Counted from the first letter of the stretch, positions 1 to 8,822 are shown. The stretch is 38,491 nt of DNA from DASRRB01 sp036732755 (GCA_036732755.1 DAINBU010000041.1:1-38491), one strand, 5' to 3'. A program made the numbers and translations. Notes: generated by a model from the letters alone, not told the origin.

Positions 1-124
1 AGCCTTTTTCCCCTCCGCCCCTCGACCCGCCCTCGCCCGTCGCGCGTTCTCGCACCAACCCCCGCTCCCCGCGCCCCCTTCACCCCCGCCCTCGACGTCC
101 GCTCCAGTTCCAAGCCGCGGCGCG
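1..124. other. Non-coding edge region
   Basis: This stretch lies downstream of the minus-strand VCBS/ASPIC gene. The plus strand is markedly pyrimidine-rich, with C-runs and a short T-run near position 5. I see no ORF, tRNA, hairpin with a T-tract or repeat in it. Confidence 0.5.
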
Positions 125-2044
125 TCAGCGCTTCGGTGCGAGCGCCTTCCCCTTCTCCGTCGCACCGTCCGCGGAGAGCGTGAACGCCCATCCGGTATCG
201 ACCGGTCCGTGCTTCGTCGTCGCGCCGTCGGGCCAGCGCACCTCGATCGCGTCGACCGTCGTCGCACCGCCCGTCCCGAAGTGGAGCGCGAGGTCGTTGC
301 GCGAGCCGTAGGAGTTGCCGGCGCGCGCCTCCTCGACGAGCGTCCGCCCGCCGACGGTGACGCGCACGCGCGCGCCGATGGCGTCGCGGTTGCCGTCCTT
401 GCCGCGCAGCCGCAGCACGATCGAGTCGCTGCGCCCGCCGTGCGCCGCGAGGATCTGCGGCGCGAGCCGTTCGACATGGTTGTTGCGGAGCACCACCGGC
501 GTGTCGTCCCTGCGGACGAAGACGAGGTCGAGGTCGCCGTCGCCGTCGAGGTCGCCGCTCGCCATGCCGCGCGCGGCGTTGCGGACCATGAAGAAAGCGC
601 CCGCCTCCTGCGGCGGCAGCAGGCGGAACCGGCCCTTGCCGTCGTTCTCGAACAGCTGGTTCAGCTGCTTGTAGAACATCGTCCCGCGCGACTTGTGCAC
701 GTGGATCAGCACGTGGCCGTTCGCGATCACGACGTCGAGGTCGCCGTCGTCGTCGTAGTCGAGGAAGTCGGTGCCGAAGCCCACCGAGCCCTTGTCGGCC
801 GGCCCGAGCCCCGACGCGCGCACGCCGTCGACGAAGCTCCCCTTGCCGTCGTTCAGGTAGAGGGCGTTGGTCTCGACGTCGAGGTTGGTGACCCAGAGGT
901 CGAAGTCGCCGTCGCCGTCGACGTCGGCCGCGTCGACGCCCATGCCGGCCTGGGTCTGGCCGTTCTCGTTGTAGGCGCAGCCGGCGACCAGCGCGACGTC
1001 CTTGAACTTCCCGTGGCCGTCGTTCAGGAAGAGCGTGTTGGCGCACTCGTCGTTCGCGACGTAGAGGTCGGGGTCGCCGTCGTCGTCGACGTCGGACGCC
1101 ACCACGCCGAGGCTCTTGCCGTTGTCGGAGAGCGGCGCCGTCTCGCCGAGCCCGACCGCGAGCGCGCACTCCCTGAACTTCCCGCCGCCCTCGTTGCGGA
1201 AATAGTAGTCCTGCACGCCCGCGAACGGGACCGGCGCGCAGTAGTCGACGATGCCGGTGATCGAGCCGCCGCACTTCAGGCGGAGGTTCGCCTCGAAGTT
1301 GAAGTCGAGATAGTTGCAGACGTAGAGGTCGAGCAGCCCGTCGCGGTCGCCGTCGACGAAGGCGGCGCTCGAGCTCCACTTGCCGGTGCCGCGCACGCCC
1401 GACGCGGCGGCGCACTCGGTGAAGCGCGGCACGCCGCCCTGCACGCCGTCGTTGCGATAGAGGAAGTTGCCGGCGAACGCGGTGACGTAGAGGTCCTGGT
1501 CGCCGTCGCCGTCGTGGTCGGCGGCCGCCGCGCCGTGGCAGTAGGACCCGTCCACGCCGAACAGGCCGGCCTCCTTCGCGACGTCGTGGAACTCGAAGCC
1601 GCCGTCGTTCAGGAAGAGCGCGTGGCCCGGGTACTTCGCGCCGGGGTGGAGGTCGGTCCAGATCCCGCCGTTCACCAGGAAGACGTCGACGTCGCCGTCG
1701 CCGTCGGCGTCGAGCAGCACGACGCCGCCGGAGGTGATCTCGGGCACGCGCAGCTCGGGCGAGGCGCCGCTGTCGTGGCGCCAGCCGGGCAGCGCCTCCT
1801 TCATCCAGGTGAACTTCTCGCCTTCGAAGGGCGGCGGATCGGTCAGGCCCGGCGGCCCGTCGTCGTCCGCCTGCGGTGCGCGCGCCGGCGTCTCGGACTT
1901 CGGCTTCTCCTGCGGCGGCGCGGGCTGCGCCGGTCCGGTGGGGGTCTCGACGGCGTCCTTGCTGCGCGGCCGGAACACGACGAAGAGCGCGAGCGCGATG
2001 GCGATGAGGGCGCCGACACCACTTCGCATCGGGAGGCGGCTCAT
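125..2044 (-). CDS. Secreted VCBS/FG-GAP beta-propeller protein with C-terminal ASPIC/UnbV domain
   Basis: A 639-residue exported protein. An N-terminal hydrophobic segment (about residues 7-25, GALIAIALALFVVF) is followed by a Pro/Lys-rich linker to about residue 75. The body is a series of calcium-binding-type repeats of the form DxDGDGDxDLxV (LLDADGDGDVDVFLVNGG, DHDGDGDQDLYVT, DVDGDGDFDLWVTN, DLDGDGDLDLVFV), each followed by a LFLNDG strand, as in VCBS/FG-GAP propellers. The last ~100 residues (RLRGKDGNRDAIGARVRV, then IEVRWPDG) match the ASPIC/UnbV domain. The family is common in secreted proteins of planctomycetes; its biochemical role is not established. The ATG overlaps the stop of the upstream DUF4139-like gene in an ATGA, so the two are probably translationally coupled. 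In-frame sequence runs on upstream, but that part is the antisense shadow of the neighbouring gene; the signal-anchor supports this start. Confidence 0.9.
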   Translation of the reverse strand: MSRLPMRSGVGALIAIALALFVVFRPRSKDAVETPTGPAQPAPPQEKPKSETPARAPQADDDGPPGLTDPPPFEGEKFTWMKEALPGWRHDSGASPELRVPEITSGGVVLLDADGDGDVDVFLVNGGIWTDLHPGAKYPGHALFLNDGGFEFHDVAKEAGLFGVDGSYCHGAAAADHDGDGDQDLYVTAFAGNFLYRNDGVQGGVPRFTECAAASGVRGTGKWSSSAAFVDGDRDGLLDLYVCNYLDFNFEANLRLKCGGSITGIVDYCAPVPFAGVQDYYFRNEGGGKFRECALAVGLGETAPLSDNGKSLGVVASDVDDDGDPDLYVANDECANTLFLNDGHGKFKDVALVAGCAYNENGQTQAGMGVDAADVDGDGDFDLWVTNLDVETNALYLNDGKGSFVDGVRASGLGPADKGSVGFGTDFLDYDDDGDLDVVIANGHVLIHVHKSRGTMFYKQLNQLFENDGKGRFRLLPPQEAGAFFMVRNAARGMASGDLDGDGDLDLVFVRRDDTPVVLRNNHVERLAPQILAAHGGRSDSIVLRLRGKDGNRDAIGARVRVTVGGRTLVEEARAGNSYGSRNDLALHFGTGGATTVDAIEVRWPDGATTKHGPVDTGWAFTLSADGATEKGKALAPKR

Positions 2045-3387
2045 GGCCGGGAGAGCGTCAGCTTCGCCGCCGCGCGCGCATGCGCGGCGACCGGCACCGC
2101 GAGGCGCGCGAGGCCGGGCCGCGCGGCGTCGACGGCGGGGGTCGACTCGACGACGCTCTCGAGGGGGTCGAGCTCGACCAGCACGTCGACCGTGCAGTCG
2201 GCGGCGCGCTCGCTCGCGAGCGTGACCGCGAGCGTGCGGCGCTTGCCGTCGAGCGTCCACTCGACGCTCGCCGCGAGCCCCGGCTCGACCGGCCCGACGA
2301 AGCTCAGCAGGTCGTTCACGGCCGCGGCCGGCAGCGCGAACGCGCCGCACGGCACCGGACGGTTCTTCGCGTCGACCAGGAGCGTGCGTCCGGTCGCCGC
2401 CGGCAGCGCGCGCCCGAGCCCCTTGCCCGGCGCGTTCACGACGTCGAAGCGCCGCACCACGTGCGCGGCGCCGTTCGCCGCGTCGCGCCGCACGAAGAGC
2501 GTCGGCGCCGCGGTGAGCGGGACGTCGCGCGCGCTCGCGAGCACCACCTGCAGCGAGCGGCGCGGCTCGATCGCGACGGGATCGTCGAAGGCGTGGAAGA
2601 GGGCGCTCGCGCGCTCTCCGTCGGGGCGGCGCGCTTCCGCGACGAAGCCGTCGGCCTCGACGAAGCCGACCCGCGCCTGCCGCCAGCCCAGCCCGGTGTC
2701 GTTCTTGATCGTCGCGACCACCGCGACGTCGCCGGTGTCGCCCGCCGCCGTCGCGCGCAGCGACGCGTCGGCGCTCCACGCGAGCCCCTCCGTCATGTAG
2801 GAGAGCTCGAAGCGGTAGCGGTCGGGCCGCTTGCACGCGACCCGCCAGTCGACGCGCGTGCGGTTCCAGTCGCCGGGCGGCAGCGCGTCGAGCTCGACCT
2901 CGGCGCCGTCGAGCAGGCGGATGTGTCCGTCGCTCTGCTCGAGGTAGAGCGGGAGGCGGACGTCCCCGTTCGGGCCCGGGACGACCGGCGGGAAGAGCAG
3001 CCGCCCCTCGAGCTTCTCCTGGACCCCGTCGTGCCAGCGGAACAGCGCGACGGGTCGGCCGCCGAGCCGTTCGAGCGCGCGCTCCGGATCGAGCACCTCG
3101 AACCAGACGGCCTGGTCGCGCAGCTCGAGCATCTCGGGCGACGCGAGCGAGCGCACCGCCACCGTCTCGGCGACGATGCGCGGCGACACGTCGTAGATGC
3201 GGACGCGGTTGTCGCCGGCGACGAGCTGGGCGCTGCGCACCTCGCGGACCGCGGCGGTGCCGTCGGCGCGGATCGTCAGCGCGACGTCTTCGGGCGCCGA
3301 TGCGTCCTGCAGCGCGCGCGCGTCGGGCATCCAGCACGAGAGCGCGACGACGGTGGCGGCGATCGGGGTCGGCGTGCCGTTTCTCAT
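2041..3387 (-). CDS. Secreted DUF4139-like protein
   Basis: A 448-residue protein with a probable signal peptide (MRNGTPTPIAATVVALSCW, then ARALQ before the likely cleavage site). The central and C-terminal parts look like a DUF4139 domain: the segment YMTEGLAWSADASLRA followed by IKNDTGLGWRQARVGFVEAD has the family's typical Y...L.W.AdY and I.N.tG..W..a.v.lv pattern. The function of such proteins is unknown; they are predicted extracytoplasmic beta-rich proteins. The gene reads first in a two-gene unit and its stop overlaps the start of the ASPIC/VCBS gene by four bases, which suggests the two products act together at the cell surface. It is divergent from the alpha/beta hydrolase, with only 33 bp between the two start codons. 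A longer in-frame extension upstream overlaps that hydrolase antisense and is not credible. Confidence 0.8.
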   Translation of the reverse strand: MRNGTPTPIAATVVALSCWMPDARALQDASAPEDVALTIRADGTAAVREVRSAQLVAGDNRVRIYDVSPRIVAETVAVRSLASPEMLELRDQAVWFEVLDPERALERLGGRPVALFRWHDGVQEKLEGRLLFPPVVPGPNGDVRLPLYLEQSDGHIRLLDGAEVELDALPPGDWNRTRVDWRVACKRPDRYRFELSYMTEGLAWSADASLRATAAGDTGDVAVVATIKNDTGLGWRQARVGFVEADGFVAEARRPDGERASALFHAFDDPVAIEPRRSLQVVLASARDVPLTAAPTLFVRRDAANGAAHVVRRFDVVNAPGKGLGRALPAATGRTLLVDAKNRPVPCGAFALPAAAVNDLLSFVGPVEPGLAASVEWTLDGKRRTLAVTLASERAADCTVDVLVELDPLESVVESTPAVDAARPGLARLAVPVAAHARAAAKLTLSRP

Positions 3388-3400
3388 GCGAAGGGCGCGC

Positions 3401-3410
3401 AGGATATCCT
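3401..3410. promoter_or_regulatory. Palindrome AGGATATCCT, candidate back-to-back -10 elements
   Basis: A perfect 10-bp palindrome centred between the divergent start codons at 3387 (minus) and 3421 (plus). It presents TATCCT on both strands, 11 and 13 nt from the respective ATGs. If these are -10 hexamers, both transcripts would be leaderless or nearly so. No clear -35 is visible. This is inference from position and sequence only. Confidence 0.3.
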
Positions 3411-3420
3411 CGCCCCGATC

Positions 3421-4146
3421 ATGGCCGCAGCGCGTTTCCTCTTCGTGCACGGCGCCTGGCACGGCGCCTGGAGCTTCGACCTCCTCCGCCTCGAGCTCGA
3501 CCGGCGCGCCGTCGCCTGCGAGACGATCGACCTGCCGGCGCTGGGCGACGACGCGACGCCGTGCGCGGACGCCACCTTCGACGCCGGCATCGAGCGCATC
3601 GTCGGGAAGATCGGCACGCGCCGGAACTGGACGCTGGTCGGCCACAGCCTCGGCGGCCTCTACGCGACCGAGGCGGCGCTGCGCACGTCGGGCAAGGTGC
3701 GCAGCGTGGTCTACCTCGCCGCCTACGTCCCCAAGGCGGGCGACGGCTTCGCGGAGGTCGACGCGGTGGCGCCGGCGACCCCGGCCTTCCGGAAGTGCTT
3801 CGTGAAGGACGAGGCGGCGCGCGCGCTCGCGATCAACGCCGCGAAAGCGAAGGACCTGCTCTACCACGACGTCGCCGCCGGCATCGCGGCCGCCGCGATG
3901 ACGCGCCTCAAGCCGCAGCCGCTCGAGCCGTACGGATCGGCGAAGATCGGCGGGACGGCGGAGGCGCTCGCCAAGATCCCGCGCAGCGCCATCATCGCCG
4001 AGGAGGACCGCGTGCTCGCGCCGGACGCGCAGGTCGCGCTGGCCGAACGCGCCGGCGTGCCGTTCGAAAAGGTCCCGACCGGCCACTGCCCGTTTCTCTC
4101 GGCGCCGAAGCGGGTCGCCGACCTGCTGCTCGGCGTCAAGGGATGA
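3421..4146 (+). CDS. Alpha/beta hydrolase
   Basis: A 241-residue cytoplasmic alpha/beta-hydrolase. The opening strand and oxyanion region is FLFVHGAWHGAWSF. The nucleophile elbow is GHSLG with Ser76. The acid is probably Asp196 in AEEDRVLAP, and the base His222 in PTGHCPFLS. This layout (HGAWHGAWSF at the N-terminus, a late GHCPF) is that of the small-ester hydrolases related to plant methylesterase/hydroxynitrile lyase and EstC. The substrate cannot be read from the sequence. The ATG lies 33 bp from a divergent gene and has no clear Shine-Dalgarno. Its stop overlaps the start of the following methyltransferase in an ATGA, so the two are likely co-translated. Confidence 0.88.
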   Translation: MAAARFLFVHGAWHGAWSFDLLRLELDRRAVACETIDLPALGDDATPCADATFDAGIERIVGKIGTRRNWTLVGHSLGGLYATEAALRTSGKVRSVVYLAAYVPKAGDGFAEVDAVAPATPAFRKCFVKDEAARALAINAAKAKDLLYHDVAAGIAAAAMTRLKPQPLEPYGSAKIGGTAEALAKIPRSAIIAEEDRVLAPDAQVALAERAGVPFEKVPTGHCPFLSAPKRVADLLLGVKG

Positions 4147-4970
4147 CGAGGCGGGCGATGGCGAAGCGCGGCTACCTGCACGGCTTCGGCGCGCGCGAGC
4201 GCGACCGCCTGCGCCGCCAGGCGCGCGTGCTCGAGCCGATGGTGCACGACCACCTCCCGTTCCACCGCCGGCGCAGCTGCCTCGAGGTCGGCTCCGGCGT
4301 CGGCGCGCAGACCGAGATCCTGCTGCGTCACTTCCCCGACCTGCACGTGACCTGCGTCGAGCGCAGCGCCACGCAGATCGCCGAGGCGAAGCGGTTCCTG
4401 CGCACCGTCCCGTGGGCGCGCGGCCGCTTCACGCTGGTGGAGGAGGACGCGACGCGGCTCCCGTTCGATCGCGAGGAGTTCGACTGCGGCTTCCTCTGCT
4501 GGATCCTGGAGCACGTCGGCGACCCGGCGCGCGTGCTGTCGGAGCTGCGGCGCGTGCTGCTCTCCGGTGCGCCGATCGTCGCCAACGAGGTCCTGAACGC
4601 GACCTTCTTCATCGATCCCTACAGCCCGAACACGCTGCAGTACTGGATGGCGTTCAACGATCGCCAGCTCGAGCTCGGCGGCGACCCGTTCGTCGGCGCG
4701 AAGCTCGGCAACCTGCTGCAGCAGGTCGGCTTCCACGACGTGCAGACCCTCGTGAAGACGTTCCACCTCGACAACCGCGCGCCGGGCGAGCGCGCCGAGT
4801 TCCTGCGCTACTGGACCGACCTCCTGCTCTCGGGCGCGCCGCAGCTCCTCGCGGCGAAGAAGGTCCGGCAGGCGGTGGTCGACGGAATGAAGCAGGAGCT
4901 CGACCGGGTCGCGAGGGACCCGAACTCCGTCTTTTTCTACAGCTTCATCCAGGCGCGGGCGCGCGCATGA
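4143..4970 (+). CDS. Class I SAM-dependent methyltransferase
   Basis: A 275-residue soluble methyltransferase. Motif I is LEVGSGVGAQTEILL (about residues 46-60), the acidic strand-2 end is VTCVERSATQI, and motif II/III positions appear as EEDATRLPFDREEFDCGF and WILEHVGDPARVLSELRRVL. It belongs to the Methyltransf_11/25 type. The C-terminal 100 residues have an aromatic segment (DPYSPNTLQYWMAFND) and probably form the substrate cap; the substrate is unknown. The first ATG overlaps the hydrolase stop (ATGA). A second in-frame ATG at 4158 has a well-spaced GAGG (4148-4151) and is the alternative start. Confidence 0.87.
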   Translation: MTRRAMAKRGYLHGFGARERDRLRRQARVLEPMVHDHLPFHRRRSCLEVGSGVGAQTEILLRHFPDLHVTCVERSATQIAEAKRFLRTVPWARGRFTLVEEDATRLPFDREEFDCGFLCWILEHVGDPARVLSELRRVLLSGAPIVANEVLNATFFIDPYSPNTLQYWMAFNDRQLELGGDPFVGAKLGNLLQQVGFHDVQTLVKTFHLDNRAPGERAEFLRYWTDLLLSGAPQLLAAKKVRQAVVDGMKQELDRVARDPNSVFFYSFIQARARA

Positions 4971-5007
4971 ATCAGCCCGGCGCGCGAGCGCGCCGGTGGG
5001 CACCGCG

Positions 5008-6054
5008 TCACGGCACCGCCGGCACGAGGCGGCGCTCGCGCAGGAACGCGCCGATCGCGGTCGCCATCAGCTGCGAGGCGAACGCGTTGGGATGCTGGTC
5101 CTGCGCGCTGATCCGCAGGCGCGGCAGCGGCGGGCCGGAGAGCGCCGCCACCAGCGAGAGGAACGGGACCCCGTCGCGCGCGGCGACCTGCGCGAGCCAC
5201 GCGCTCACCTCGCGATCGGGGTACTCCGACGGATCGAGACGGCTCGTGATCTTCGCGCCGCCCACCAGCGTCGGGATCTCGAAGATCGCGAACGGCGTGC
5301 GGCGCGCGGCCGCCTCCTGCGCGAATTCGTGCAGCCAGCGCGCGGGCATCTCGAGGTTGTCGCCCTTGGCGCGGACGTACGTGCCGCGGCTCACCATCCA
5401 TTCGCACGCCGAGACGCACACGCGCCGGAAGAGCCACGAGCGCATGAGGACCGGATTCCATGCGTCCGGGACCGGGAACGGATCGGGCAGCACGGAGCCG
5501 TCGGTCGCGACGTGGAAGCCGAGGCGCTCGAGGTCGTTGCCGTAGAAGCCGAGCACGACGAGGTCGGGGCGCAGCCGGTCGGCGAGCACGCGGTAGAGCG
5601 CGAGCTCGTCGCGCGTGTTGTAGGCCGGCACGCCGGCGTTGACGATCTCGAAGCGCAGCCCCGGCGGCGCCGTCGTGTTGAGGTCGGCTTCGAGTCGGCG
5701 CACCCAGGTGGCGGGCTCGGGGACGCCGAGCCCATAGGTGGTCGAATCTCCGAGGCAGAGCACGCGGAACGTGCCGGGCGCCTTCTCCTCGCGGACCGGT
5801 TCGCCGCGCAGGCCGAGCTCGTTGTTCTGGCACTCGACCGCGCCGATCGTGACGCGGGCGTTCGGGCGCGCGCGGAAGCGGACGCCGTCGCGCTCGACGA
5901 TCTCGAGCAGCGCGCGCGTCGCGGCGCGCTGCCGCGACTCGCACTGCAGCCCCTCCCGGAGCCACATCGACGTGATCCACTCGGCGACGAGGAGCGACGT
6001 CGTCACCGACAGGAGCAACAGCACGACCCGTCCGACGTGCTTCAACCCGTGCAC
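5008..6054 (-). CDS. Membrane-anchored SGNH/GDSL hydrolase family protein
   Basis: About 348 residues from a GTG start. An N-terminal transmembrane segment (VVLLLLSVTTSLLVAEW) would place the catalytic domain outside the cytoplasm. Block I is VLCLGDSTTYGLG with Ser104. The Asn block is probably FYGNDLE, and the C-terminal block is DQHPNAFASQL with Asp319 and His321, the D-x-H-P-N arrangement seen in many bacterial SGNH lipases/esterases. Such proteins act as esterases or deacetylases on lipids or polysaccharides; the substrate is unknown here. An in-frame extension to an ATG at 6369 runs antisense through the divergent lipoprotein gene and reads like shadow sequence, so GTG at 6054, just before the membrane segment, is chosen; TTG at 6045 is another option. 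Confidence 0.82.
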   Translation of the reverse strand: MHGLKHVGRVVLLLLSVTTSLLVAEWITSMWLREGLQCESRQRAATRALLEIVERDGVRFRARPNARVTIGAVECQNNELGLRGEPVREEKAPGTFRVLCLGDSTTYGLGVPEPATWVRRLEADLNTTAPPGLRFEIVNAGVPAYNTRDELALYRVLADRLRPDLVVLGFYGNDLERLGFHVATDGSVLPDPFPVPDAWNPVLMRSWLFRRVCVSACEWMVSRGTYVRAKGDNLEMPARWLHEFAQEAAARRTPFAIFEIPTLVGGAKITSRLDPSEYPDREVSAWLAQVAARDGVPFLSLVAALSGPPLPRLRISAQDQHPNAFASQLMATAIGAFLRERRLVPAVP

Positions 6055-6169
6055 CCCCGAGGCCGGCCGCTGAAGATAGACGGGAATCGCGCGGGCGCTT
6101 ACCTTCCCGAGCTGGACGGATCGTGAAGGCAAGAATCTCGCGCAAGGGTCTCGCCAGGGGAGGACTCCG

Positions 6170-7219
6170 TTGAGAGGCGTGCGGCGCGGCGCGGCGGCGC
6201 TCGCGGGCCTGGCGGGACTTGCAGGGCTGGCGGGGAGCGCGGCCTGCACGAAGTCGGACGAATCGCCCGGCCGTCCCGCCCGCCTGCTCCTGACCGACGT
6301 GGACGCCGACCCCAAGGGTCTCGGCGGCCATCCGGGCGCGATCTTCTCGATCGATCCGGAGTCGGGCACGGCGCGCGCGATCGCCTCGTTCCGCGCGTTC
6401 CGCGATCCGGTCGACGTGATGGCCGACGACGCGGTGCCCGGCGGAATGCTGGTGCTCGACCTCTGCGCGATGGGGGGCGTCGGTCACCTCTGGCGCGTCT
6501 CGCCCGACGGCGCGCAGATCGACGACACGCCGGCGAGCGCGCACCTCGTCGACCCGACCGCGTTCGCGCGCGCGCCCGACGGGAGCGTCTGGATCGTCGA
6601 TCGCGCGGGACCGGCGACGCTGCTGCGCTGCTCGCCCGACCTGCGGCGCGTCGACGTCGTCGCGAGCGGGGCGCCGCTGCTCGGGCCGTCCGACCTCCTT
6701 TTCGACGGCGACACGCTCTGGCTGCTCGACGCCGACGCGCTGCGCGAAAAGGTCGCCGACCTTTCAGAGGGGGCGCTCTACAAGGTCGACCGGGCGAGCG
6801 GCCGCCTCGAGCTCGCCGCCGCGCTGCACCTGGTCAGTCCGCTCTCGCTCGTGCCGCGCGACGCGGGCCGTCTCCTGGTCGTCGACGTCAACGCCGACCC
6901 GATCCGCCGCGAGCGGCTGCGCGGCGCGGTCTACTCGGTCGACGTGCGCGACCGCGATCCCGCCGCCGCTCCGGTCGAGCTCTTCGCCCGCGACGAAGCG
7001 TGGCGCGATCCGTCGTCGGGCGTCGTGTGGAACGGCGCGCTCGTCGTCGCCGACGGCAGCTCCGATCCGCTCGGTCTCGGCGACGATCCGGTCGGGATCG
7101 GGTTCGCGGGCAAGGGGCGCGGCGGCGTCTGGTCCGTCGACCTCGCGACGCGCGCGGTCCGGCTCGTCTGCGCCTCGCGGGAGTTCGTGAATCCCGCGCG
7201 CCTGCGCGTCGTGCGCTGA
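6170..7219 (+). CDS. Predicted lipoprotein, beta-propeller (NHL/SMP-30-like)
   Basis: A 349-residue exported protein starting at TTG, supported by a strong Shine-Dalgarno (AGGGGAGGA at 6156-6164). The signal peptide contains four tandem LAG units and ends at a lipobox-like SAAC with Cys26. The rest consists of repeated propeller-like blades: AIFSIDPESGTARAIASF, LWRVSPDG, SVWIVDRAG, ALYKVDRASGRLELAA, AVYSVDVRD and GGVWSVDLATRAVRLV. This is the pattern of NHL or SMP-30-type propellers that report or bind small ligands. No catalytic residues can be assigned. It is divergent from the SGNH hydrolase with about 115 bp between the starts, and is probably monocistronic. Confidence 0.75.
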   Translation: MRGVRRGAAALAGLAGLAGLAGSAACTKSDESPGRPARLLLTDVDADPKGLGGHPGAIFSIDPESGTARAIASFRAFRDPVDVMADDAVPGGMLVLDLCAMGGVGHLWRVSPDGAQIDDTPASAHLVDPTAFARAPDGSVWIVDRAGPATLLRCSPDLRRVDVVASGAPLLGPSDLLFDGDTLWLLDADALREKVADLSEGALYKVDRASGRLELAAALHLVSPLSLVPRDAGRLLVVDVNADPIRRERLRGAVYSVDVRDRDPAAAPVELFARDEAWRDPSSGVVWNGALVVADGSSDPLGLGDDPVGIGFAGKGRGGVWSVDLATRAVRLVCASREFVNPARLRVVR

Positions 7220-7240
7220 CGGGGAGCGGCGCGGCCGCGC

Positions 7241-8746
7241 TCAGATCCCGTAGACGTCCTCGAGCTTCGCGCGCAGGTAGCGGAGGAACGGCTCGGCCGA
7301 GGGATCGGCGCCGGTGGCGCGGAAGACCAGCTCGGCCGGCAGGTAGCGGCGGCCGTGGCGGTGGATCTTCGCGCGCAGCCACTCGCGCAACGGCGCGAAC
7401 TCACCGTGCGCGATCAGGCCGTCGAGGTCGCCGAGGTCGCGCTGCGCCGCCTCGTAGAGCTGCGCCGCGTAGAGATTGCCGAGCGTGTAGGTCGGGAAGT
7501 ACCCGAACGCGCCCATCGACCAGTGGATGTCCTGCAGGCAGCCTTCGGCGTCGTTCTTCGGCCGGATGCCGAGCAGCTCGCCGCACTTCTCGCCCCACGC
7601 CGCCGGCACGTCGTCGACCTGGATGTCGCCGGCAAAGAGACCGCGCTCGATCTCGAAGCGCAGCAGCACGTGCAGGTTGTAGGTCAGCTCGTCGGCCTCG
7701 ACGCGGATCAGCGACGTCGCGACCTCGTTCACGGCGCGGTACATCTGGTCGGCCGTCACGTCGCGGAACTCGGAAGGGAAGTTGCGGCGCAGGTCGGGGA
7801 GGAAGTGCTCCCAGAACGGGCGGCTGCGCCCGACCACGTTCTCCCACAGGCGCGACTGCGACTCGTGGATGCCGAGCGACGACGCCGAGCCGAGCGGCGT
7901 CCAGCGCAGCTCCGACGCGAGCCCCTGCTCGTAGAGGCCGTGTCCCGCCTCGTGCACGATGCCGTAGAGCGCGGGGCGCAGGTCGTTCGGGTCGAAGCGG
8001 CGAGTGAGGCGCGTGTCGCCCGGCCCGATCCCGCTGCAGAACGGATGGGTCGCGAGGTCGACGCGGCCGGCGTCGTGGTCGAAGCCCATGGCGCGGATCA
8101 CCGCGAGCCCGAACTCGGCCTGCTTCTCGACCGCGAGCGGCCGGCGGACGCACGAGCTGTCGACGCGGCCGCGCCGCTCGAGGACCGGGCCGATCAGCGG
8201 TGCGAGCTGCGGACGGAGGTCGGTGAAGAGCGCGTCGAGGCGCTCCTCGTCGGCGCCGCGCTCGTAGTCGTCGAGCATCCCGTCGTAAGGCCGCTCCGTG
8301 AAGCCGAGCGCCTGCGCGCGCTGGACCGAGTAGCCCATCAGCTGCCGCACGTGCGGCGCGAACGCCTTCCAGTCGCTCTTCGCGCGCGCGTCGCGCCACA
8401 CCTCCAGCGCCGAGCTCTCGGCCGACGCCGTCTCCTCGACCAGCGAGCGCGGCAGCTTGGTCGCGCGGTCCCAGTCGTGGCGCAGCTCGCGGAGCTGGGT
8501 GCGCTCGATGTCCTCGAACTTCCCGGGCGCCGCCTCGCAGTCGGCGAGGAGCTCGCCGATCCGGCCGTCGACGAAGCGATCGTGCCGGATGCCGGCGACC
8601 GTCGCGAGCTGGCGCGCGCGCGCCGGCGCGCCCTGCTTCGGCATCGTCGTCTCCTGGTCCCAGGAGAGGAGCGCCGACGCGGAGGAGAGGTCGCAGATCT
8701 CGGCGACGCGGCGCAGCAGCTCGCTGTAGGCGGCTCGCGGCTCCAT
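7241..8746 (-). CDS. M32 family metallocarboxypeptidase
   Basis: A 501-residue cytoplasmic carboxypeptidase of the Taq/Pfu type, the family's normal length. The zinc site HEAGH is at residues 265-269 and is followed by the family signature GIHESQSRLWENVVGRS, which supplies the third ligand Glu. The N-terminal SWDQETTMPKQGAPARARQLA and the late SMGAFGYFPTYTLGNLYAAQ blocks are also typical. It removes C-terminal amino acids from peptides, usually not proline. The ATG at 8746 is preceded by GGAG at a good distance; an in-frame upstream ATG at 8791 would add 15 residues. It is divergent from the methyltransferase at 8823. Confidence 0.96.
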   Translation of the reverse strand: MEPRAAYSELLRRVAEICDLSSASALLSWDQETTMPKQGAPARARQLATVAGIRHDRFVDGRIGELLADCEAAPGKFEDIERTQLRELRHDWDRATKLPRSLVEETASAESSALEVWRDARAKSDWKAFAPHVRQLMGYSVQRAQALGFTERPYDGMLDDYERGADEERLDALFTDLRPQLAPLIGPVLERRGRVDSSCVRRPLAVEKQAEFGLAVIRAMGFDHDAGRVDLATHPFCSGIGPGDTRLTRRFDPNDLRPALYGIVHEAGHGLYEQGLASELRWTPLGSASSLGIHESQSRLWENVVGRSRPFWEHFLPDLRRNFPSEFRDVTADQMYRAVNEVATSLIRVEADELTYNLHVLLRFEIERGLFAGDIQVDDVPAAWGEKCGELLGIRPKNDAEGCLQDIHWSMGAFGYFPTYTLGNLYAAQLYEAAQRDLGDLDGLIAHGEFAPLREWLRAKIHRHGRRYLPAELVFRATGADPSAEPFLRYLRAKLEDVYGI

Positions 8747-8810
8747 GGGATCTCCGAGGTCGACCGGTGCAGCGACGAATCGCGGAAACATAGCGGCCGC
8801 GCCGCGCTGC

Positions 8811-8816
8811 TACGAT
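8811..8816 (+). promoter_or_regulatory. Candidate -10 element TACGAT
   Basis: TACGAT ends 6 nt before the GTG start at 8823, which would make the transcript leaderless or nearly so. There is no Shine-Dalgarno in the gap and no convincing -35. The opposite strand has a TATGTT at 8787-8792 that could serve the M32 gene. Confidence 0.3.
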
Positions 8817-8822
8817 CGCCGC

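Noticed and set aside
209..2800. An 863-residue plus-strand frame opposite the VCBS/ASPIC gene
   Set aside because: Its repetitive VAVDVG/EVEVAVAV text is the antisense of the DGDGD calcium loops, not an independent protein.
6190..6240. Tandem LAG repeat in the lipoprotein signal peptide as a phase-variable repeat
   Set aside because: The underlying DNA units are not identical and the copy number is only four; more likely ordinary low complexity of a signal peptide.
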